Part shown: positions 7,724-15,094 of the stretch, one piece after another
How the letters are laid out: each line of letters starts with the position of its first letter
How positions within the stretch are numbered: position 1 is the first letter of the stretch
Source: CAYLZO01 sp964387775
Lineage (GTDB): Bacteria; Chloroflexota; Anaerolineae; JAAYZQ01
Assembly: GCA_964387775.1 (NCBI GenBank)
Contig: CAYLZO010000092.1
Span: forward strand, 1-18,495
Direction: 5' to 3'
Length of the DNA stretch: 18,495 nt
Made by a program: the position numbers and the translations under genes
The notes under the pieces: generated by a model
Told to the model about the DNA's origin: nothing
Databases searched by the model: none
Seen by the model: the letters and a program-made list of their open reading frames with translations, nothing else

Positions 7724-8500
7724 CTACTCACCATCCCTGAACACAAGCGGTAAGTAGATTTCGTTCTCTTTCTCTCCAAATAGAGCGAATTCACTCAGGT
7801 GGCAGACAGGCACAGCCAGCCAGTTTTCCGCAGGACGACGGTCGTAGGCAGAGATTGGCGCGCAAGTCGTGGCCGCGTCCACCCACCCACCCCCATCCCA
7901 GTAATCCAGCGCCAGGGTGTTTTCGTCTATCCTTTCGACATCCGCATCGCTGTAATGAATGGTGATGGAGACTGGTCGCAAGAAGCCAAAGCCTGGTTGG
8001 ACAACGCCACCCAGGGATACTTCCAGACCGAAGGCATGACCCGCGAAACCCTCCATTGCAGGGGCAGGGTGACTTGCTACGGAGAGCGGCGTGAGAGTCA
8101 GGTCGATGGGCACGCTCACCGCGCCGGGCGGCACGGTCACCAGCGTATCGTTGCCCTGGGGATCGGTGTAGGTCAGCGCGCCGCCGCCGGGGCTGATCTC
8201 CTGCGTGACGGGGGCCACAACGGCCTGCGAGAGCAGGTTGCCCATGTCGTCATAACTGTAGAAAATGGATCGGTCCTCCCCGTAATCCGCCAGGACCAAC
8301 CGGCCGGCATCGTCGTAGGTGTAGGTGACGGTGCGGGGCGCGGATTGGGGATGGCGGGATGACTGCTCACGCACCAAACCCATCTGGTTGATCGCTGGAC
8401 CGCTTGCCAGGTCGCCTCGTACCGGGGCAGCGACGCCGAGCAGGCAGATGCTGATGAGCGTAATGGAGAATATGCTGGAGATTGTCTTCTTTTCGAGCAT
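7724..8500 (-). CDS. Exported YD-repeat + ZU5-like protein with LPLV tail
   Basis: A 258-aa exported protein. The signal peptide has KK at the start and a hydrophobic core at 7-25, with likely cleavage near 29. Two YD-repeat-like units follow (about 57-95: TYTYDDAGRLV and YSYDDMGNLLS). A beta-rich module of about 100-245 resembles ZU5-like domains in its LVTVPPGAV and TIHYSDADV segments. The C-terminus is IYLPLVFRDGE. The ATG at 8500 follows GAGGAG at 8 nt. It starts 65 bp after the RHS stop and ends 26 bp before the SBBP start, so it is probably co-transcribed with both. It sits where an immunity gene often follows an RHS toxin, but it is itself exported and does not look like an immunity protein. 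It may be a short relative of the RHS protein or a surface partner. The family is not named with certainty. Confidence 0.8.
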   Translation of the reverse strand: MLEKKTISSIFSITLISICLLGVAAPVRGDLASGPAINQMGLVREQSSRHPQSAPRTVTYTYDDAGRLVLADYGEDRSIFYSYDDMGNLLSQAVVAPVTQEISPGGGALTYTDPQGNDTLVTVPPGAVSVPIDLTLTPLSVASHPAPAMEGFAGHAFGLEVSLGGVVQPGFGFLRPVSITIHYSDADVERIDENTLALDYWDGGGWVDAATTCAPISAYDRRPAENWLAVPVCHLSEFALFGEKENEIYLPLVFRDGE

Positions 8501-8565
8501 TTTTCATCTCCTCGTATTTGTACTTTGCCACGAGATGGTTGGTTGTTGAAAACGGCTATGCGCTC

Positions 8566-11500
8566 TCAACGACATAGTACCTGCCCGGTAGGACGTGCTT
8601 CATACCCGCCGAGACCATAAGTAGTGCCGTAAGTGCCCGGAGGCTGGCTGGAATACACGGGGATGCCGGGGGCGATCTCACCATAACCAGGCGGGCCTGA
8701 AGGCTGGTTGGCGAACAACCCAAAGGTTCCTCTGATGAGGGAAGCCGAGGTGTTCACCAGTGCCTGCCCACCCTGGCGCACAAGATTTACCCCGCCTACG
8801 ACGATCCCCTCAATGCCGCTTGTGAACATATCCCTCGGGTAGGAGCCGACCGTCGCCGCGTGCGCCGCAGCAGAAGCCCCAGGAAGATTCCCATAATGTT
8901 CACGGTAAGTATTATAGATCTCTGAGTAACTCCACATCCCATGGGTGTTCGGTTCGCCAAATTCTATCAGGCCAACAGCCAATTTCGCGGGCATCTCTAT
9001 AGCCGCAAGGGTTGGTTCGGCGTAAATATCCCAGGCTGCCTGGCCGAAAAATGCAGCATAATCTCCTTTTTCCAGCGCCGAAATACCGGGGACAAAACTC
9101 AGCAGAAAATCAGCCAGTTTCTCCTTGGTTGCCAGGCTGTTCAGAACCTGCTCCTTGTTCGGCTGCAGCCTTCCAAGCAGCTTTCCTCCGGCTTTGCAGG
9201 CGTTGGTGCCCAGAGGGTCAACGTACGAAACCGGGTTGCACATGGCGAAGATATATGGGTTGAGTTCCGGCACACGCTCCAGATCGTGGCCCCAGGCTGA
9301 ATCCCGGCTGAGAAAGCGAGCGCTGCCGGGATCGTAATAGCGCGTGCGCATGTAGTACAGGCCATCCACGGCCATCACGCCCCAGCGCCCGGCATACGTG
9401 AAAGGCTGGTCGCTCGAACCGGTGTGCTGGAGGAGCACGCCGTAGGGGGTGTAGGCATAGGCATCGGCCAGCGCGCCGGTCTGACTGGTCAACGCCAGGG
9501 TCGAGCCGGTGGGGTCAAAGTGATAGAAGTAGGCCTGATTCCCGCCGGCGGCGTCGATCGTGTAGAGCAGGTCCCCGCCCGGCGTCCAGACGTAGTAGCG
9601 GGTGAACTGGCCTGCGGTTTCATCTCGCTCGGCCATGATGGGGGTCAGCGCAATGGCGTTGTTGTAAAAATAGCGGGTGGTCTGGCCATTTGCGGTGCGG
9701 GTCAGTAGGGCATTCAAACCATTATAAGTCAGGGAGGTACCATCGAGGCCGGTTAATCGGGAAGCGGCATCCCAGGTGTAGGTGTGGCCGGCGTCGGCGG
9801 TCAGGCGCCCGCGGGCGTCGTAGCTGTAGCCCACGCTGCTGACTTGCGAGGCCGCGTCGTGGGAAAAAGCGGTGTATTGCCCCACCAGAGTCTCGACCGG
9901 ATCCAGCGGCTGGGAATAAGTTTGGGAAATGACTTGCCCGGCGGGGTCGTAGCCGTATCGCAGGTCGATCAGCGAACCCTCTTGCATACGCGTCAGGCGC
10001 GAGGCGGCATCCCAGGTGAGGACCGCGTTCACCCCGTTGGAGCGCGCCATCCCGGTCAACCGCCCATCGTCATCGTACGTGAACTGAATGCTGGCCCCCG
10101 TCAGGTCGTCGGAAACGCGGGTGAGCAGGCTGCGGGCGTCGTACTGGTAAGTAACGGTAAAAATACCAGCATAAGTCACCTGCTCCAGCCGCCTGCCGTC
10201 ATCGTAGGCTGCGCCGAACGACATTCCCGTGGCCTGCTCCGCGGTGGTAATGACCTGGCCCTCTTTGTTGTAGTCAAGGCCGATGCCATCCGCCCCGGTC
10301 AAGCGATTCAACTCGTCGTAGCTAAAGCCTAGATCGAGGCCGCCGGAGAACTGCTTGCGGGTGAGGTTGCCCGTCGCGTCGTAGGTGCGGGTCTCGGTCT
10401 CGCCGGTGGGATAGGTGACCTGCTCCAGGAGGCCGCGGGGGTTGTAGCTGTACGCCCAGGTCTGGCCCAGCGGATCGGTCTGACTGCGCAGGCGGCCCGG
10501 GGTGGTGTAATCGAAGCGCCAGGGTTGCCCGTTCAGATCGTGGATGGTCTCGATCAGCCCCAGGTTGTTGTAATCGTAAGCCACCGAACGGTTGTCAGGC
10601 AAAGTTACATCGGTGAGCAGGCCGCGCTCGTCGTATTCGTAGGTGGTTGCCCGGCCCAGCGGGTCGGTGATGGCGGTGGTTCGGCCCATCTCATCGCGGT
10701 CATATATCGTGGTGTGGCCGAGCGGATCGCTGACCGTGGTGATGTTGCCCAACGAATCGAGACCGTAGGTGGTGACGAATCCCTGGGGAGTCGTCTTTGA
10801 GACGACCACCCCTTCCTGGCTGCGACCGGTCTGCCAGGCGTTGCCAGCCGGGTCGGTAGTCTGGTTGAGCCAGCCGCGCGGATCGTACTCGCTGGTGACG
10901 GTATTGCCGTTGGGATCGGTGCTCGTCTCCAGGCGGTTCATCTCGTCGTATGTCTGCGTAGAGACGTTTCCGCGCCTATCGGTGGTTTGCGCGACCAGGT
11001 CCATGGCGTTGAGCACGTAGGACGTCTGATTCCCGAGCGCATCGGTGGAAACCTGCAAGTTGCCGTTGGGATCGTACTGGTAGCCGGTTACGTTGTTGCG
11101 CGCATCGGTGATCGCCGTAGCCCGGTCGTTCAGGTTGTAGGTGGTGATAGTACTGTGATCTCCCGGCTGGGTGATACGATCCTGCCGCAGGTAGGCGTCG
11201 TAGCCATAGGTAGTGATTCCCAGGTCCGAATCGGTGCTGGACGCCTGGGTCCCATCGGGATTGTAGCTGTATTCTGTTGCGCCGCCCGCCGGATTGATGA
11301 AACGGATTATCTGCCCCCGGCCGTTGTACTCGTAGGTCCAGGTTTCTCCAGCCTGGTCGGTGCGGGTCTCCATGTTGCCGTCATCGTTGTACGTGTAGCT
11401 CTCAGAGCTCCCATCGGGATGGTCTACCCGCTCGACGTAGTAAGAGGTGAACGTAACGCTGTCGCTGTTAAGTGGGTTGGTGCAGGCGTGCTGCTGTGCG

Positions 11501-14500
11501 GTGTAGGCGTACTGCGTGGTGTAGCCCTCACTGTTGGTGACGGCGGCAAACTCGCCGCTGGCGGGGTGGTAGTCGAAGGTGGTGACGCTGCCCTCGCGGT
11601 CGGTCGTGGCGCGCAGGTGATACTGGCCGTCGTAGCTCATGGTCATGCGGTTGCCGAGGACGTCCTCGCGGCCAGTGGTTAACCCCTGGCCGTCCACATA
11701 GTACACGACGCGGCCACCGTCGGGGCGTACTTCCATATTGCGGTGACCGCCAAAGTAGAACGTCGTCGTGTGGCCCAGCGCATCCGCCTGGGTGACTACC
11801 CGCCCCAGGTCATCGTAGACGTTGGTGGTAATCGTATGTCCTTTCGGGGTCGTTACGGTGGTCAGGCGGTGGGCATCATCGTAACCATACGCGGAGGCAT
11901 GGCCCTCGGCATCTCGAAATGTGGTCAACTCGCCATCGGTGTACTCGAAAGTGACCGCCCGGCCGGCCTGATCGCCCACTGCCGTCAGCAAGTCGTCGGT
12001 GTAGGTAAACATCAGCGTCTGGCCCAGGGTAGGGTTGCCTACCGATTGGAGCCTGCCATCTCCGTCGTAGGTGTACGTCAGCGTGTTGCCGCTGGCGTCG
12101 ATCCAGTATCGGGCGCGGCCTTCCGCGTTGTAGATCATGCAAGCAGAACCCTGCTGGGCATAGATGTAGCCATCTTTTTGGACGAGATCGTAACGGATGC
12201 CCGGAGGAGGGTTGAAGGTGCCGTCAGGCAGCCGGATGTATTTCAAACTGGTACCGATCAGGCTGGCCGTGACGGCGTTATCCAGCAATTGATCCATGGC
12301 CCATTTCGTCGCCAGGTCGGCCGTCATCCAGCCCTGGATGTTGTCCTCGTTCTCCGCCACGTCCAGGATCACCTGGGAAAAGATGATCAGCGCCGAGGCG
12401 TCAGTAGGCTGGCGCAGCCCCAAAGCGGGGCCATAATCACTTTGGGTAACCAGAGAGAGCATATGGTTATGTGTCCAGCCATACCCCATCGGGCCCAGGC
12501 TGTTGTTGAAGCTGTTGTAAGCGCGGCTAAAGTCCAGCGACAGCAGGCCGTCCGGCCCGGCAACGAGATCACGTTTCTCGAAATGGAAAGCGCCCGTCAC
12601 CATGTCCACAGGGTCTTCACTCTCTGGGGTTTCCGTCTCCTCTTCCTCATCAGGAAGCAGCAGGAATCCTCTGAGCATGTCTTGCAGCAGCTTGGTAAGG
12701 ATGTCGAGTATTTTGCTCACCATCCCGCCCGAATAGCCGCCGCCGATCCACATGCCCATGCTGCTGCCCTTGTAGCCGATGTAGCCGCTGCCGGACCACT
12801 GGTTCAGGCTGATGTCGCCATATTCCGGCAGCACAAAGGTGTAACCGTCGTAGATTCTGGTTTGGATAAAGGCCAGGTCGTCAGGCCAGTAGTTCTTCAA
12901 GTTCGGCTCGACCGTGCTCCAGTTGCCGGCGTCGGCCAGGAAGGTCATGTCCCCCGCTGAGTTGTTGAGCTGGAGCACCTTGACGCTGGACAGCGCCTCC
13001 CGGTCCGTGCCCTGCATCTGCTCCAACATGCCGTGCTCCAGGGCGCTGCCCATCATGCCGTGGGCCCGGTGGGCGGTGAGGGCCGACGCGCCGCCGGAGG
13101 GCGCGAAGGAGGTGACGCTCAGGGGCAGATCGATCAAGTACCCCTCCCGTTGGCCCATCAACCCCACCAGGTGGTGCTTGATAAAGACCCCCTGTCCGAT
13201 CTGGCCCAACAGCCGGGCGAACAGGTGATCCTCGTTGGCGTAGTTCAGCCCCATCAGCCACAAGCCCTCGCCGCGCACCGCCTCCGAGTCCTCGGCCAAC
13301 CCGTCGTGGACGTACTGCGTGAGCAAGCGGTCGCGGCTGGCGATCAGTTCGCCGGAAGCGGCGTTGAAATCGTGCACGATGACATAATCGGAGCCACTGA
13401 CGAGCTGCATGGTTCCCGTCTGGTCGGCATAGGTCCCGCCGTCGGCCGCGTAGGGGTGGTCCACGGTGAGGGTCAGGTCGTACAGCCTGCCGGGATAAGT
13501 CGCATTGCCGTTGGCGACGACGGCGCCATCCACCCGCAGGACGGGCCGGTAGTCGTCGCTTTCGTCGTAAAAGATGGACACCCGCTGCCCCGCGACCTGA
13601 AAGGTGTAAAAGGTGTGGTCCAGGCCCTCGTGCTCCACGCGCAACGTATGCCGGTACGTATCGGGAATCGTGGCAAACGTCGTCTCGTTGCTCACCTCCT
13701 GGGCATAGGGCAGGCTGGTCGGATAGGCGGACAGCTCGGCGGGGATGATCTCGCGCCCGCCGATGACCTGGGCCAGGGTGGCGTCGGGCAGATGGGTCTG
13801 GATGTAAGCCACCAGGTTCAGGCTGTAGGTCGCCAGGTCGGCCCGGACGTTGGCCTCGTTCATGTACTGGACCAGGTCGGAAGCGACGATGGCGCCCTCC
13901 TGGGCGCGGGCCATGAAGGTTGCCCGGTCGTAGCCGCTGGCGGCCGCCAGGTCGATGCCGCTGGTTTCAGTGTACTCTTTCATCGCCGGGTCAAAGACGT
14001 AGGTCTGGCCGCTGATTTCCGCCTCGGCCCAGGCGCGGGTGAGGCGGTAGCCGCCGCCCAGCAGTGTGGCCGGGATGCCGCCGTAGGCCAGCACGTCGTC
14101 GACGGAGGCGTTCCGCACACCGAGCCAGTGGGCCAGGCGGTCCGTACTGTAGGCAACGTCCCCCCGCACATAGTTGGCCGTGTAACCAGAGGCGCGCATC
14201 AGGGCAATAAAGAGCGAGGCCTGATCCCAGTCGTTGCCCCGGCCGGCCAACAGCGCCCCCGTCGCGCCGTTCACCGAGCCAAAGGTGGGCACGTATTCGA
14301 CGTGGTTGTGGACGTAATCAAAGATGAGTTTGGGGTCATATTCCAGGGCGCGGGCGAGGGCCTCGATTTCAACGGTGGCCTCAGTCTCGGAAGCGGGGAG
14401 GGCCGCGCTGGCCGGTGGCACGCTCACCCGCCGGCCGGCAAGAATGTGCTGCGCCTCGGCGGGAGACACCGGCGCGGCCGTGCCCAGGTGCCAGCCTGGG

Positions 14501-14616
14501 CCGAAGGGGTCCGAGGACTGTGCCTGTCCTCTCATCGGGACTCCCGGGCTCGTGGTCCCCGCAAGCAGGGCAAAGGCCAGGACGATAGCCAGGACGATCC
14601 GTTTTTTCATTGTCAT
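8566..14616 (-). CDS. Giant RHS/YD-repeat protein with degenerate transglutaminase-like N-terminus
   Basis: A 2016-aa exported RHS protein. The signal peptide is residues 1-34. A transglutaminase-like domain lies at about 95-240, but where the family has catalytic Cys and His the sequence reads GNDWDQASL (Asp129) and TRAWAEAE (Arg194); Asp209 in VFDPA remains. A uniquely composed region with an acidic stretch (about 640-665) follows. A DUF6531-like entry (DPVDMVTGAFHFEK) begins near 668, then more than 20 YD repeats of the YDxxGRL type (about 850-1700). The RHS core (about 1715-1804) has RYYDPGSARFLSRDS and NPYIF...YVDPLG. The variable tip is residues 1805-2016. YD repeats form a closed cocoon around a C-terminal tip in known RHS proteins. 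The start at 14616 overlaps the upstream stop (ATGA); ATG 14610 is also possible, with AAAGG 9 nt upstream. The tip matches no toxin I recognise, and its DNA is lower in GC. Confidence 0.93.
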   Translation of the reverse strand: MTMKKRIVLAIVLAFALLAGTTSPGVPMRGQAQSSDPFGPGWHLGTAAPVSPAEAQHILAGRRVSVPPASAALPASETEATVEIEALARALEYDPKLIFDYVHNHVEYVPTFGSVNGATGALLAGRGNDWDQASLFIALMRASGYTANYVRGDVAYSTDRLAHWLGVRNASVDDVLAYGGIPATLLGGGYRLTRAWAEAEISGQTYVFDPAMKEYTETSGIDLAAASGYDRATFMARAQEGAIVASDLVQYMNEANVRADLATYSLNLVAYIQTHLPDATLAQVIGGREIIPAELSAYPTSLPYAQEVSNETTFATIPDTYRHTLRVEHEGLDHTFYTFQVAGQRVSIFYDESDDYRPVLRVDGAVVANGNATYPGRLYDLTLTVDHPYAADGGTYADQTGTMQLVSGSDYVIVHDFNAASGELIASRDRLLTQYVHDGLAEDSEAVRGEGLWLMGLNYANEDHLFARLLGQIGQGVFIKHHLVGLMGQREGYLIDLPLSVTSFAPSGGASALTAHRAHGMMGSALEHGMLEQMQGTDREALSSVKVLQLNNSAGDMTFLADAGNWSTVEPNLKNYWPDDLAFIQTRIYDGYTFVLPEYGDISLNQWSGSGYIGYKGSSMGMWIGGGYSGGMVSKILDILTKLLQDMLRGFLLLPDEEEETETPESEDPVDMVTGAFHFEKRDLVAGPDGLLSLDFSRAYNSFNNSLGPMGYGWTHNHMLSLVTQSDYGPALGLRQPTDASALIIFSQVILDVAENEDNIQGWMTADLATKWAMDQLLDNAVTASLIGTSLKYIRLPDGTFNPPPGIRYDLVQKDGYIYAQQGSACMIYNAEGRARYWIDASGNTLTYTYDGDGRLQSVGNPTLGQTLMFTYTDDLLTAVGDQAGRAVTFEYTDGELTTFRDAEGHASAYGYDDAHRLTTVTTPKGHTITTNVYDDLGRVVTQADALGHTTTFYFGGHRNMEVRPDGGRVVYYVDGQGLTTGREDVLGNRMTMSYDGQYHLRATTDREGSVTTFDYHPASGEFAAVTNSEGYTTQYAYTAQQHACTNPLNSDSVTFTSYYVERVDHPDGSSESYTYNDDGNMETRTDQAGETWTYEYNGRGQIIRFINPAGGATEYSYNPDGTQASSTDSDLGITTYGYDAYLRQDRITQPGDHSTITTYNLNDRATAITDARNNVTGYQYDPNGNLQVSTDALGNQTSYVLNAMDLVAQTTDRRGNVSTQTYDEMNRLETSTDPNGNTVTSEYDPRGWLNQTTDPAGNAWQTGRSQEGVVVSKTTPQGFVTTYGLDSLGNITTVSDPLGHTTIYDRDEMGRTTAITDPLGRATTYEYDERGLLTDVTLPDNRSVAYDYNNLGLIETIHDLNGQPWRFDYTTPGRLRSQTDPLGQTWAYSYNPRGLLEQVTYPTGETETRTYDATGNLTRKQFSGGLDLGFSYDELNRLTGADGIGLDYNKEGQVITTAEQATGMSFGAAYDDGRRLEQVTYAGIFTVTYQYDARSLLTRVSDDLTGASIQFTYDDDGRLTGMARSNGVNAVLTWDAASRLTRMQEGSLIDLRYGYDPAGQVISQTYSQPLDPVETLVGQYTAFSHDAASQVSSVGYSYDARGRLTADAGHTYTWDAASRLTGLDGTSLTYNGLNALLTRTANGQTTRYFYNNAIALTPIMAERDETAGQFTRYYVWTPGGDLLYTIDAAGGNQAYFYHFDPTGSTLALTSQTGALADAYAYTPYGVLLQHTGSSDQPFTYAGRWGVMAVDGLYYMRTRYYDPGSARFLSRDSAWGHDLERVPELNPYIFAMCNPVSYVDPLGTNACKAGGKLLGRLQPNKEQVLNSLATKEKLADFLLSFVPGISALEKGDYAAFFGQAAWDIYAEPTLAAIEMPAKLAVGLIEFGEPNTHGMWSYSEIYNTYREHYGNLPGASAAAHAATVGSYPRDMFTSGIEGIVVGGVNLVRQGGQALVNTSASLIRGTFGLFANQPSGPPGYGEIAPGIPVYSSQPPGTYGTTYGLGGYEARPTGQVLCR

Positions 14617-14879
14617 TGACCTTTCACGATGCTTTCATCCACCTTCTCATGAGGCGCCAGAGATGGCTCGGGCAACTGCGCCTGGATAAAGGCAAAGAGT
14701 GCCTCCAGCGAGGAAAAGTACTCCTTTGTCCCGCTGGAGATGTGCTCCACCTGGACCAGCCACTCGTGGTGAGCAACGTCGAACCGTTCGCTCCCGGCCG
14801 CCTGCGACGCGAGCGAGGTCGGCGGATCGCGCCACAGGCGGATGAGAAACGACGTATACGCTGGCTTTAATGGGTTCAT
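14613..14879 (-). CDS. Small uncharacterised protein coupled to the RHS gene
   Basis: An 88-aa protein from the ATG at 14879, opening MNPLKPAYTSFLIRLWRDPP. It has no signal peptide or membrane helix. The pattern is a short beta start (SFLIRLWR), a middle WLVQVEHISSGTKEYFSS and a helical end LEALFAFIQAQL. Similar small proteins with an xFLxRLWR opening and LexLlaFl ending occur in Chloroflexota (recalled, not searched). Its TGA overlaps the RHS start in an ATGA arrangement, which points to translational coupling. A longer in-frame reading from 14972 lacks support. Upstream, TATGCT lies 6 nt before the ATG with GAGACA 17 bp further up, a weak hint of leaderless transcription. Function unknown. 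Confidence 0.65.
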   Translation of the reverse strand: MNPLKPAYTSFLIRLWRDPPTSLASQAAGSERFDVAHHEWLVQVEHISSGTKEYFSSLEALFAFIQAQLPEPSLAPHEKVDESIVKGQ

Positions 14880-15006
14880 GCCCCCAGCATACCCGAAAAA
14901 GTGGCGGCTGTCTCGTGCCAGAAGGCATATTTTTGTCACGACTTTTGAGGAGGAGGAACCATGACTGCCCATGACGGGTCACGGTTGGGGGCCGCCCCCC
15001 CCCAGT

Positions 15007-15077
15007 CCCCCCCGTGCCTACGGCCACAGGGGGGAGGCCAGCTCCCTCCCCTGCAAGCGCTGCGCAGCGGGGGAGGG
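15007..15077. repeat. Two adjacent GC-rich palindromic repeats between surface operon and NarL-type kinase
   Basis: The first repeat has C-run 15007-15013 and G-run 15029-15034 around GTGCC-TAC-GGCCAC. The second has CCCTCCCC (15044-15051) and GGGGAGGG (15070-15077) flanking the perfect 12-bp palindrome CGCTGCGCAGCG. They sit just after the kinase stop (15095) and before the small coupled gene, so besides being dispersed repeats they may block or end transcription between the kinase pair and the surface operon. Confidence 0.6.
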
Positions 15078-15094
15078 TCGGGGTGGGGGCCATT

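Noticed and set aside
11743..12960. + strand open reading of 405 codons opposite the YD repeats
   Set aside because: It is antisense to well-formed YD repeats; no domain or start signal.
13033..14619. Long + strand open reading of 528 codons opposite the RHS gene start
   Set aside because: It is a mirror of the signal peptide, transglutaminase-like and middle regions of the RHS gene, with no motif and no ribosome site of its own.
14880..14972. Longer form of the small RHS-coupled protein starting at 14972
   Set aside because: The extra 31 residues have no conserved look and the region has no ribosome site on the - strand; the recognisable protein begins at ATG 14879.
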